A stretch of 8,546 nt of DNA from CAYZRJ01 sp964480825. Its GTDB lineage: Bacteria > Patescibacteriota > WWE3 > UBA101185 > UBA10185. The DNA lies in the NCBI GenBank assembly GCA_964480825.1, contig CAYZRJ010000029.1:1-8546 (forward strand), given 5' to 3'. The notes below the pieces were generated by a model. The model was not told the DNA's origin and did no database searches. It saw nothing but the letters and a program-made list of their open reading frames with translations. Positions 1-5,396 of the stretch are shown piece after piece. Every line of letters begins with the position of its first letter. The first letter of the stretch is position 1. Both the position numbers and the translations under genes were made by a program.

Positions 1-66
1 AACAGGAATCGAACCTGTGATCTTTCCCTTACGAAGGGACTGCTCTACCAACTGAGCTATGCCGGC
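1..66 (-). tRNA. tRNA-Thr (anticodon CGT), 3' end cut by window edge
   Basis: The minus strand folds into a tRNA from its 5' end at 66 through the T-arm. It shows acceptor GCCGGCA, D-arm GCTC/GAGC with an AGTTGGTA loop, anticodon loop TTCGTAA and T-arm ACAGG-TTCGATT-CCTGT. The anticodon CGT at 33..31 reads the Thr codon ACG. The first base of the 3' acceptor strand (T) pairs with A7 before the window ends, so the discriminator and any encoded CCA cannot be seen. The anticodon stem has a G27/A43 mismatch at its outer pair, which is tolerable. A C34 isoacceptor reads a single codon, so another Thr tRNA must exist elsewhere. Confidence 0.95.
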
Positions 67-81
67 GCACTATATTGCACC

Positions 82-87
82 ATTATA
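82..87 (-). promoter_or_regulatory. -10 element of tRNA-Thr
   Basis: A perfect TATAAT lies on the minus strand 15 nt upstream of the tRNA-Thr 5' end, so transcription would start about 8-9 nt before the mature tRNA. No convincing -35 hexamer is found at 15-19 nt spacing; the upstream DNA is a T-rich stretch. Confidence 0.6.
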
Positions 88-128
88 ACCGAAATACGCC
101 AAAAAATGTGTATTGAGAAGGAAGTATA

Positions 129-401
129 TTAGGAAGATTCTAAGACTGTAACTCTCTCATTCAATGTTTTGATGTTGTCTTTGTTTAACTTATACATGTC
201 ACCATAAAACTCTATGTTTTCCTTAACGTTTAAAAGTAGATAGGTGTGTTCATTCAAAGTTTCTCTTGTCTCTTCTCTAAATTCCATCATATCGCTTCTG
301 AAATCGTACATTTCACCTTTGAATTGGAGCATTTCTTGTCTGAACGATGCAAACTCTCGTCGAAACTCCATCATTATATTGTATAAATCTTGTATTTTCA
401 T
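129..401 (-). CDS. Small coiled-coil protein with Phe/Met heptads (90 aa, function unknown)
   Basis: I do not recognise this family. The 90-aa protein has no signal peptide or membrane segment and is almost entirely predicted helix. Residues 13-47 hold five consecutive heptads of the form F-R/K-x-E/D-F/M/T-x-x, with Phe at exactly 13, 20, 27, 34 and 41 (position a) and Phe or Met at 17, 24, 31 and 38 (position d). A second, less regular coiled coil (about 49-87) follows with Leu/Ile/Val/Met core residues. The start at 401 is supported by a promoter whose -10 ends 6 nt before the ATG (TTGATT, 17 nt, TAATAT); there is no Shine-Dalgarno site. It stands alone between the 402-639 gap and tRNA-Thr. 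An oligomeric scaffold or a partner-binding protein is plausible but unproven. Confidence 0.75.
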   Translation of the reverse strand: MKIQDLYNIMMEFRREFASFRQEMLQFKGEMYDFRSDMMEFREETRETLNEHTYLLLNVKENIEFYGDMYKLNKDNIKTLNERVTVLESS

Positions 402-407
402 AAATGC

Positions 408-436
408 ATATTAAACCGATACATTATTCGAATCAA
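408..436 (-). promoter_or_regulatory. Promoter of the coiled-coil gene, leaderless architecture
   Basis: On the minus strand, TTGATT (436..431) and TAATAT (413..408) are separated by exactly 17 nt. Only GCATTT (6 nt) lies between the -10 and the ATG at 401. A start 6-8 nt after the -10 would put the mRNA 5' end at or next to the A of ATG. Confidence 0.55.
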
Positions 437-589
437 CAGATGTTATCTAGTGAGGGTAGATGCTTATTATCTATTGTTTTGGGTGTTTTCAATCTTAAAT
501 GTTGAGCGACGATGAAAGATTTCTAAAATACGATCTTGCATAAAAAGATACTAGACTAATATATAACGCATTTCAAGAAGCTTTTTCTA

Positions 590-637
590 CAAGACTGGAG
601 CACCGCTTGGTCTGGAAATGCTAGAATATCAATCTTG
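590..637 (+). other. Possible plus-strand RNA hairpin
   Basis: In plus-strand RNA, AGACTGG (592-598) pairs with TTGGTCT (607-613) using three G-U pairs. With A599 bulged, GC (600-601) pairs with GC (605-606) around an ACC loop. CAAGA (590-594) could alternatively pair with TCTTG (633-637), which is followed by TTTTATT. On the opposite strand the G-U pairs become C/A mismatches, so any structure belongs to a plus-strand transcript, antisense to the end of the Nudix transcript. It could be a weak terminator or chance. Confidence 0.25.
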
Positions 638-639
638 TT

Positions 640-1065
640 TTATTCTCGTTTTGTTTTTATTTTTTTATAAAAATCAGATTTTTGTAACTCGACCCACGGA
701 AGAAAAAGATTTTTAGGTAAACTCTTAAAATCGTACCAATCTTGCATTATAAATTTGTCGGGCTCGATTATCGTGATTTCACCCGCCTTCCAATCACTAG
801 TTACCCAAACTGTAATGTAGTGTTTGTTCTCTGATTTAAATAAGTCATTGGTTACACCAACAATTTTTAAGTTTTCTATATAGACCCCTGTTTCTTCTAA
901 GACTTCACGTGCTGCTCCCTGCTCTATTGTTTCGCCAAATTCTAAATGGCCTCCCGGAACTGACCAAGTGCCTTTTCCGTGCGCACTTTTTCTACAGCCC
1001 ATGATAAACTTGCCGTTTTTAAAAACAAATACTCCTATTCCAATTCTCGGTATTTTTTCGTTCAT
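640..1065 (-). CDS. Nudix hydrolase, NUDT15-like nucleotide pyrophosphatase
   Basis: This 141-aa protein carries a complete Nudix box (G-x5-E-x7-REUxEExGU) at residues 39-61, reading GHLEFGE, then seven residues, then REVLEETGV. All Mg-binding glutamates are present. The flanking motifs (GIGVFVF near 9-15, HGKGTWSVPGGHLEFGE, VTNDLF, KHYITVWV, and LP..LFLPW near the end) match the NUDT15/MTH2-like branch that hydrolyses nucleoside triphosphates to monophosphates and can clean modified nucleotides from the pool. Substrate assignment is inference. I chose the ATG at 1065, although the frame opens 20 codons earlier, because that extension lies inside tRNA-Gly and its codons are tRNA sequence; residues 1-10 already match the family start. 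No Shine-Dalgarno site is visible. The start is 7 nt after the encoded CCA of tRNA-Gly, so the two are almost certainly co-transcribed. Confidence 0.93.
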   Translation of the reverse strand: MNEKIPRIGIGVFVFKNGKFIMGCRKSAHGKGTWSVPGGHLEFGETIEQGAAREVLEETGVYIENLKIVGVTNDLFKSENKHYITVWVTSDWKAGEITIIEPDKFIMQDWYDFKSLPKNLFLPWVELQKSDFYKKIKTKRE

Positions 1066-1072
1066 AATTTTC

Positions 1073-1147
1073 TGGAGCGGGCGATCGGGATCGAACCGAC
1101 GACCTTCTCCTTGGGAAGGAGACATTCTACCACTGAACTACGCCCGC
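1073..1147 (-). tRNA. tRNA-Gly (anticodon CCC), CCA encoded
   Basis: The minus strand folds cleanly: acceptor GCGGGCG with CGCCCGC, D-arm GTTC/GAAT, anticodon arm TCTCC-TTCCCAA-GGAGA, T-arm GTCGG-TTCGATC-CCGAT, discriminator T (1076) and CCA encoded at 1075..1073. The anticodon CCC (1115..1113) reads GGG. It lies between the LysM gene and the Nudix gene, all on the same strand, with the Nudix ATG only 7 nt beyond the CCA. Confidence 0.97.
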
Positions 1148-1156
1148 ACGTTTTAA

Positions 1157-1162
1157 ATTATA
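1157..1162 (-). promoter_or_regulatory. -10 element of tRNA-Gly (and likely the Nudix gene)
   Basis: A perfect TATAAT on the minus strand ends 9 nt before the tRNA-Gly 5' end, placing the start about 2-3 nt before the mature tRNA. No good -35 is found at the usual spacing; the region up to the LysM stop is AT-rich. This is the only promoter-like element close upstream of the Nudix gene. Confidence 0.6.
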
Positions 1163-1178
1163 CCTCAGAAAATATTTA

Positions 1179-1670
1179 TTAAGGGATAATAAGTATTTGA
1201 CCGGTAACTATCAAAGCTTGTGAGCCGTTCGGTAAAAACCCGACATTGTCTTTGTTGGCATCTAAAATACGGTGCCACTGTGAACCGTTGCCGTACACTG
1301 CCTCGGCTATTTCCCAAAGTGTGTCGCCGCGCTTAACTATGTATTGACCATTTTTTATATCTCCTTGAACATAATCCGTAGCAATCCACACACTTCGGTC
1401 ACTTTGAGTGCCGGCAACAATCTCGTCTCGCGAATCTTGCGCAGCCAGATCATCAATTACCCCAACCTTTTCTGTCTTGGGAGCAAAAATTTCTTTTATT
1501 TTATCTACTAAAGATGATTCTGGAGCTGAAGTTTCTATACCCCCGACGGCGGGTTTAGTGTTTAAAAAAATATTATAAGTGATAAATAATAAAGTGATTA
1601 AAAATATTCCGATAAGTATTGTTGTAACTTCCGGCTTAGTTCTATCACGATTAAAGTAATTTTTTTCCAT
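1179..1670 (-). CDS. Membrane-anchored LysM-domain protein (163 aa)
   Basis: The protein has a short charged N-terminus, one hydrophobic segment at about 17-36 (rich in I, L and F) with no lipobox or obvious cleavage site, a low-complexity linker to about residue 105, and a C-terminal LysM domain at about 107-163. The LysM core reads YIVKRGDTLWEIAEAVYG, then a Trp-containing W-x-RILDANKDN segment, and ends in ILIIP, typical of LysM. LysM domains bind N-acetylglucosamine polymers such as peptidoglycan, so this is probably a single-pass protein presenting its LysM to the cell wall; topology is inference. It has no catalytic domain. The start at 1670 is supported by a promoter 8 nt upstream (TCGACA, 17 nt, TATGAT) that separates it from tRNA-Asp; there is no Shine-Dalgarno site. 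Confidence 0.9.
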   Translation of the reverse strand: MEKNYFNRDRTKPEVTTILIGIFLITLLFITYNIFLNTKPAVGGIETSAPESSLVDKIKEIFAPKTEKVGVIDDLAAQDSRDEIVAGTQSDRSVWIATDYVQGDIKNGQYIVKRGDTLWEIAEAVYGNGSQWHRILDANKDNVGFLPNGSQALIVTGQILIIP

Positions 1671-1678
1671 ACAACTGC

Positions 1679-1707
1679 ATCATAATACTTTGCTAGAGGT
1701 TTGTCGA
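1679..1707 (-). promoter_or_regulatory. Promoter of the LysM gene, leaderless architecture
   Basis: On the minus strand, TCGACA (1707..1702; five of six to TTGACA) and TATGAT (1684..1679; five of six to TATAAT) are exactly 17 nt apart. Eight nucleotides (GCAGTTGT) separate the -10 from the ATG, and they contain no Shine-Dalgarno site. The whole element fits in the 46 nt between the tRNA-Asp CCA and the start codon. Confidence 0.7.
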
Positions 1708-1716
1708 TATGAACTA

Positions 1717-1793
1717 TGGCGAGACTGACGGGGCTCGAACCCGCGACCTCCGCCGTGACAGGGCGGCGCTCTAACCAACTGAGCTACAGTCTC
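1717..1793 (-). tRNA. tRNA-Asp (anticodon GTC), CCA encoded
   Basis: The minus strand folds into a canonical tRNA: acceptor GAGACTG with CAGTCTC, D-arm GCTC/GAGC, anticodon arm CCGCC-CTGTCAC-GGCGG, T-arm GCGGG-TTCGAGC-CCCGT, discriminator G and encoded CCA (1719..1717). The anticodon GTC lies at 1759..1757. The G discriminator is the expected AspRS identity base. If this organism lacks AsnRS, the gatCAB products in this window would act on Asp attached to tRNA-Asn by a non-discriminating AspRS, but that enzyme is not visible here. Confidence 0.97.
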
Positions 1794-1837
1794 ATGAAAT
1801 GAGAGTGCAAGGTATTCCTTACAGTCTCTTATTGGGC

Positions 1838-1849
1838 TATGATATCATA
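1838..1849. promoter_or_regulatory. Palindromic -10 element between tRNA-Asp and polX
   Basis: TATGATATCATA is a perfect 12-bp palindrome, so each strand carries TATGAT and TATCAT, both close to TATAAT. For polX, TATCAT (1843-1848) ends 6 nt before the ATG at 1855, implying a leaderless transcript. For the minus strand, a start from here would give tRNA-Asp a roughly 40-nt leader. -35 elements are weak on both strands (for example TTGTTC at 1866..1861 on the minus strand, 16 nt away). Confidence 0.5.
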
Positions 1850-1854
1850 AAAAT

Positions 1855-3606
1855 ATGGCAGAACAACGCCTCTCAAACCCACAGGTTGTAATTTTATTAA
1901 AAGAGGCATTAGCCGCGATGGAAGTCAAAAATTACAACTGGTTTAAAATTCGAGCCTATCAAAATGCGATATCAGTTTTAGACAATTTAACAATGTCAAT
2001 TTACGATATCTGGGAAGACGGCCGTTTAGACGATATTCCGGGAATAGGTCAGGGTCTTATCGCACACTTAGATGAGCTATTTAAAGAAGGGACTGTAACC
2101 GAATGGGAAATTTTAAAAAAAGATTTGCCTCAAGGCATGTTTGCTTTACTTGGCTTACGCGGAATTGGAGCTAAAAAGGCATTCAAATTAGCAAAAGCTT
2201 TCGTGCTCGAAGACCGTTCTACCGCTTTAGAAAAAATAAAAGGACACGCCGAAAAAAATGAAATTCGAGGTTTAGAGGGTTTTGGTGAAAAATCCGAAAA
2301 AGGTATTTTAGAAGCTGTAAACGACCAAAAGAAAACTAAAAACGAAAAACAACGCATGATGTTAGTAAAGGCCGAACAGATAGTCGATCGTATAACAAAC
2401 TACATGCGAAAAAATCAAAATGTTTTAAAAATTGAGGCACTCGGATCGTTTAGACGCCGAAACGCGACAATAGGGGATTTGGATTTCGTTGTTGCTACGG
2501 AAGAACCGAACAATGTATTGGATTATTTTTCAGAATACCCCGAAGTTCAAGATATTTTAGTCAAAGGAGATCGAAAATGCGCGGTGGTTTTGACCAACGA
2601 CACCCAGGTCGATTTAAGAGTTTCTACCCCGGAAGCTTACGGCGCGATGCTCCAGTATAACACCGGTTCTAAGCAACATAACATTTTATTAAGAACTTAC
2701 TCGCTAGAAAAAAAGATGTCACTTTCGGAGTACGGAATCAAAAAAGGCACAAAACTGTCAGAGTTTGATAACGAAAAAGAATTTTACGGTGCTTTGGATC
2801 TGCCCTATATTGCACCCGAATTACGAAACGGAACCGACGAAATTGAGCTGGCTAAACAAAATAAACTTCCGAAATTAATAGAACTTTCGGATATTAAAGG
2901 TGATCTGCACACCCATACAGATTTTTCTGACGGTATAAATACTTTTGACGAAATGGTTTTAACAGCAATAAAAAAAGGTTACAAATATTATGGTGTAAGC
3001 GATCACTCGCCGAGTATCCAATCCCGCGGAAGAAAAGAAGTGGAACGTCTTATTTTGGATTTTAGACAAAAAATTGATGTGTTTAATAAGACTCAGGATA
3101 AAATAAAAATACTTTTCGGTTTTGAGGTTAACATAGCAGTTGACGCGGAACTGGCGCTTCCAAACGATCTTTTGGCGTTACTGGATTACACTACTGCTTC
3201 GATACATACCTCATTTAATCAAGACAGAGACACCATCACAAACCGCTTGGTTAAGGCCATAGAAAATCCTTACGTTACTTTTATCAGTCACCCCTCAGGT
3301 CGTTTAATAAACGAACGCGAAGCTTGCGATATAGATTGGAAAAAGATTTTTGATGCTTTGGTAGCTAACAATAAAATGATAGAAATAAATTCACAGCCAA
3401 ACCGACTTGATTTATCTGACGATTTGGTTCGAGTGGCAATCAATAAAGGAATAAAACTTTTAATAAACACCGACGCACACGCCACTGACCAATTAAACTT
3501 AATGAAATACGGAATAGACGTTGCGCGCCGCGGATTTTGTACAAAAGAAAATATTGTAAACACACTGCCTTACGATGAGTTTGTTAAATTTATAAAAAAA
3601 GGATAA
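1855..3606 (+). CDS. polX: DNA polymerase/3'-5' exonuclease PolX (Pol X + PHP)
   Basis: The 583-aa length fits bacterial PolX (about 570 aa). Helix-hairpin-helix motifs lie near residues 57-74 (IPGIGQGL), 96-114 (LRGIGAKKA) and 137-153. The family X polymerase core has GSFRRR at 197-202 followed by GDLD with D208 and D210, the third acidic residue D253 in VDLRV, and YNTGSKQHN at 268-276, so the catalytic Asp triad is intact. The C-terminal PHP phosphoesterase (about 344-575) keeps its metal ligands: H352/H354 (DLHTHTD), D383/H384, E424, H451, H479 (SHPSGR) and D540/H542 (TDAHA). Both gap filling and 3'-5' exonuclease activity are therefore expected in base excision or break repair. No Shine-Dalgarno site precedes the ATG; a -10-like TATCAT ends 6 nt upstream. 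lemA follows after 9 nt. Confidence 0.97.
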   Translation: MAEQRLSNPQVVILLKEALAAMEVKNYNWFKIRAYQNAISVLDNLTMSIYDIWEDGRLDDIPGIGQGLIAHLDELFKEGTVTEWEILKKDLPQGMFALLGLRGIGAKKAFKLAKAFVLEDRSTALEKIKGHAEKNEIRGLEGFGEKSEKGILEAVNDQKKTKNEKQRMMLVKAEQIVDRITNYMRKNQNVLKIEALGSFRRRNATIGDLDFVVATEEPNNVLDYFSEYPEVQDILVKGDRKCAVVLTNDTQVDLRVSTPEAYGAMLQYNTGSKQHNILLRTYSLEKKMSLSEYGIKKGTKLSEFDNEKEFYGALDLPYIAPELRNGTDEIELAKQNKLPKLIELSDIKGDLHTHTDFSDGINTFDEMVLTAIKKGYKYYGVSDHSPSIQSRGRKEVERLILDFRQKIDVFNKTQDKIKILFGFEVNIAVDAELALPNDLLALLDYTTASIHTSFNQDRDTITNRLVKAIENPYVTFISHPSGRLINEREACDIDWKKIFDALVANNKMIEINSQPNRLDLSDDLVRVAINKGIKLLINTDAHATDQLNLMKYGIDVARRGFCTKENIVNTLPYDEFVKFIKKG

Positions 3607-3609
3607 AAT
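3581..3609 (+). promoter_or_regulatory. Promoter of lemA-htpX, leaderless architecture
   Basis: TTGTTA (3581-3586) and TAAAAT (3604-3609) are exactly 17 nt apart, spanning the end of polX; the -10 overlaps the polX stop codon. ACAGGT (6 nt) separates the -10 from the lemA ATG. An AAGGA further up is too distant (12 nt or more) to be a good ribosome site. Confidence 0.5.
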
Positions 3610-3615
3610 ACAGGT

Positions 3616-4167
3616 ATGAACTATGGCATTCTTTTAATAATCTTAATAGCACTAATCCTTGGTTATTTAATTTCTCTTTACAACTCGTTGGCTACCCTTA
3701 AAGTAAAAATTAAAGAGGCATGGAGTCAGATTGATGTTCAGCTAAAACGACGAATCGATTTAATTCCGAACATAGTCGAAACCGTAAAAGGTTATGCCAC
3801 CCACGAAAAAGAAGTTTTTGAAAATGTTACCAAAGCAAGAGCATCTTTAATGGGAGCAACAACTCCGGCACAGGCAAGTGAGGCTGATAATCAACTGACA
3901 GGTGCTCTAAAAACACTTTTTGCTGTTGCAGAGGCTTATCCTGACCTTAAAGCTCAAGAAGGATTTTTGAACTTACAGCACGAGTTAAGCGACACTGAGG
4001 ACAAAGTTGCTTATTCACGACAATTCTATAATTCAGTAGTTAGACAATTTAACGAGATTATTATTGCTTTTCCCGGCGTTATATTCGCAAAAATGCTTGG
4101 TTTCACGGCCGAAGAATTCTTTGAAGCCACCGAGGCCGAAAAACAGCCTGTAAAAGTGACGTTTTAG
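3616..4167 (+). CDS. lemA: LemA family membrane protein
   Basis: The 183-aa length is normal for LemA. One N-terminal hydrophobic helix (about residues 3-21) is followed by the family's diagnostic segment: YNSLATLKVKIKEAWSQIDV, then LKRRIDLIPNIVETVKGYA and HEKEVFENVTKARA (about 22-76). The rest is a helical bundle containing NLQHELSDTEDKVAYSRQFYN and ending after FPGVIFAKMLGF. LemA proteins are expected to expose an extracytoplasmic helical bundle; their biochemical role is poorly defined. Adjacency to an htpX-type metalloprotease, 10 nt downstream here, is a recurrent arrangement and suggests envelope stress or protein turnover. It probably has its own promoter at the end of polX, so it may be uncoupled from polX. 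Confidence 0.95.
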   Translation: MNYGILLIILIALILGYLISLYNSLATLKVKIKEAWSQIDVQLKRRIDLIPNIVETVKGYATHEKEVFENVTKARASLMGATTPAQASEADNQLTGALKTLFAVAEAYPDLKAQEGFLNLQHELSDTEDKVAYSRQFYNSVVRQFNEIIIAFPGVIFAKMLGFTAEEFFEATEAEKQPVKVTF

Positions 4168-4177
4168 TCGTATAGCC

Positions 4178-5080
4178 GTGCCAAACATTTATCAAAATAT
4201 AAATCGCAATAAAAGAGATACGGCCGTTGTTATGGTTGTGTTTATTTTTGTTGTAAGTTTTATTGCTTGGTTTGTCGGTGAGTATTACGGCGAGGGTTCC
4301 GGCGCAGTTTTCATCGGGTTCGCCTTGATATTTTCCGGAATTTCGAGTTTTGTAAGTTATTACAATTCGGACAAGATTGTATTGGCAATTTCCGGCGCCA
4401 AAGAAATTAACGATGCAGACGCGCCCCAACTATATGATTTAGTAGAAAACATTTGTATAGCGTCGGGCTTACCCAGGCCGAAAATTTATATGATAGACGA
4501 TACGGCGATGAACGCTTTTGCAACGGGTCGCGATCCACAACATTCGGTAATTTGTTTTACAACAGGTATTGTTCAAAATCTTGATAAACGCGAACTCGAG
4601 GGTGTAGTCGCACACGAGTTATCTCACATTGGAAATTTTGACATTAGACTTCAATCTGTAGTTAGTATTTTGGTCGGCACCATAACTTTATTAGCTGACT
4701 GGTTTACACGCGGCCGTTTATACGGCGCAGGTCGCCGCCGCGGAGGGAACAGCGATCTAAACGGTATAATTATGTTGTTGGGAATTTTTTTTATAATCTT
4801 AAGTCCAATAATAGCTACTTTGATTAAACTGGCTTTAAGCCGAAATCGGGAATATTTAGCCGATGCGACCGCCGCGTTAATTACCCGTTATCCAAAAGGG
4901 TTGGCTGACGCATTACGAAAACTTTCAGCTGACCGCGAAATTTTAGAAGCCGCAAACGGAGCAACGGCACATATGTATATAATAGCGCCCTTGCGCGGTA
5001 ACAGCATCGGATTTATGGCAGGGTTATTTAATACACATCCGCCAATCGAGGAACGAATCCGCAGGCTTGAGTCGATGTAA
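4178..5080 (+). CDS. htpX: Zinc metalloprotease HtpX homolog (M48)
   Basis: This 300-aa integral membrane protease starts at a GTG. The N-terminus (MPNIYQNINRNKRDT) matches the usual HtpX start, which fixes the start codon. Hydrophobic segments lie at about 16-33 and 42-61 (N-terminal pair), 160-176 and 197-219. The zinc site HELSH is at 146-150 and the third ligand E225 lies in NREYLADA; AFATGRDP (113-120) and THPPIEERIRRLE at the C-terminus are also family signatures. HtpX degrades misfolded membrane proteins on the cytoplasmic face. No Shine-Dalgarno site and no clear promoter precede it, so translation probably depends on coupling to lemA, 10 nt upstream. Its last codons double as the -35 region of the gatC promoter. 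Confidence 0.96.
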   Translation: MPNIYQNINRNKRDTAVVMVVFIFVVSFIAWFVGEYYGEGSGAVFIGFALIFSGISSFVSYYNSDKIVLAISGAKEINDADAPQLYDLVENICIASGLPRPKIYMIDDTAMNAFATGRDPQHSVICFTTGIVQNLDKRELEGVVAHELSHIGNFDIRLQSVVSILVGTITLLADWFTRGRLYGAGRRRGGNSDLNGIIMLLGIFFIILSPIIATLIKLALSRNREYLADATAALITRYPKGLADALRKLSADREILEAANGATAHMYIIAPLRGNSIGFMAGLFNTHPPIEERIRRLESM

Positions 5081-5095
5081 CCTCACTGCTACAAT
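5067..5095 (+). promoter_or_regulatory. Promoter of the gatCAB operon, leaderless architecture
   Basis: TTGAGT (5067-5072), a 17-nt spacer and TACAAT (5090-5095) preceded by TG at 5087-5088 form an extended -10 promoter. The -35 lies inside the last codons of htpX. Seven nucleotides (GAGATTG) separate the -10 from the gatC ATG at 5103. No Shine-Dalgarno site is present. Confidence 0.7.
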
Positions 5096-5102
5096 GAGAT
5101 TG

Positions 5103-5396
5103 ATGAGTAAAATAAGCGAAGAAGATGTAAAACACATAGCAAAACTGGTAAAACTCGACGTTACAGGTCAAGAGACTGAACTAACAAAAATGTTTTCCCA
5201 AACCTTGGACTACATAAAAATTTTAGATGAACTGGACACAACGGCTGTTAAGGAAACCTATCAAGTAAACGGACTTACAAATGTTTTTCAGAAAAACGAT
5301 AGTGTCAAAAATACGTTGTCTCAAAAAGAAGTTTTACAAAATGCAAAAGAAGTAGACGAGGGGTTTATTTCAACCAAGGGAGTGTTTGACAGATGA
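5103..5396 (+). CDS. gatC: Asp/Glu-tRNA amidotransferase subunit C
   Basis: The 97-aa protein is full length for GatC, the small belt subunit that wraps and stabilises GatA and contacts GatB. Family features are visible: SEEDVKHIAKLVKLD at 4-18, FSQTLDYIKILDELDT near 31-46, and a C-terminal STKGVFDR close to the usual 'FxVPxV' tail position. The frame opens upstream at a TTG (5067) and an ATG (5094), but these overlap the end of htpX and the promoter. ATG 5103 gives the canonical MSKISEEDV start and sits 7 nt after an extended -10, so I chose it. The TGA stop overlaps the gatA ATG (ATGA), indicating translational coupling. Confidence 0.95.
   Translation: MSKISEEDVKHIAKLVKLDVTGQETELTKMFSQTLDYIKILDELDTTAVKETYQVNGLTNVFQKNDSVKNTLSQKEVLQNAKEVDEGFISTKGVFDR
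5376..5382 (+). promoter_or_regulatory. Ribosome binding site of gatA
   Basis: AAGGGAG lies 10 nt before the gatA ATG, inside the gatC coding sequence. It marks an SD-type start for an internal operon gene, in contrast with the leaderless-looking first genes. Confidence 0.5.

Larger units (their letters stand above)
402..639. other. 238-nt intergenic gap without a convincing gene
   Basis: Apart from the coiled-coil gene's promoter at its left end and a plus-strand hairpin near 590-637, I see nothing firm here. A plus-strand frame 499-624 begins with ATG but has an in-frame TAA at 541 and no ribosome site. It could be a decayed gene or chance. No tRNA, repeat array or mobile-element end is visible. 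Confidence 0.6.

Noticed and set aside
499..624. Plus-strand frame starting MLSDDERFLKYDLA with one in-frame TAA
   Set aside because: Too short, interrupted at 541, no ribosome site or clear promoter, and no family recognised. Open runs of this length occur by chance, so I do not call a pseudogene.
592..624. Resemblance of GGAGCACCGCTTGGTCTGG to a tRNA D-arm/anticodon arm (tRNA relic)
   Set aside because: No T-arm (TTCGA) or matching acceptor strands could be found around it.
1066..1125. Upstream extension of the Nudix ORF (20 more codons)
   Set aside because: These codons are tRNA-Gly sequence; the family alignment begins at ATG 1065.
968..1182. Two plus-strand ORFs over the Nudix start and tRNA-Gly
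   Set aside because: They are antisense shadows of a Nudix domain and a tRNA. The apparent peptide resembling 'GIEPTTFSLG' is the usual artefact of translating an antisense tRNA.
4171..4176. TATAGC before htpX as another leaderless -10
   Set aside because: It lacks the conserved final T and no -35 lies 16-18 nt upstream; htpX is more likely read from the lemA transcript.
5067..5102. Longer gatC start at TTG 5067 or ATG 5094
   Set aside because: Both would place coding sequence across the htpX end and the promoter, and the added residues do not fit GatC; ATG 5103 gives the canonical N-terminus.
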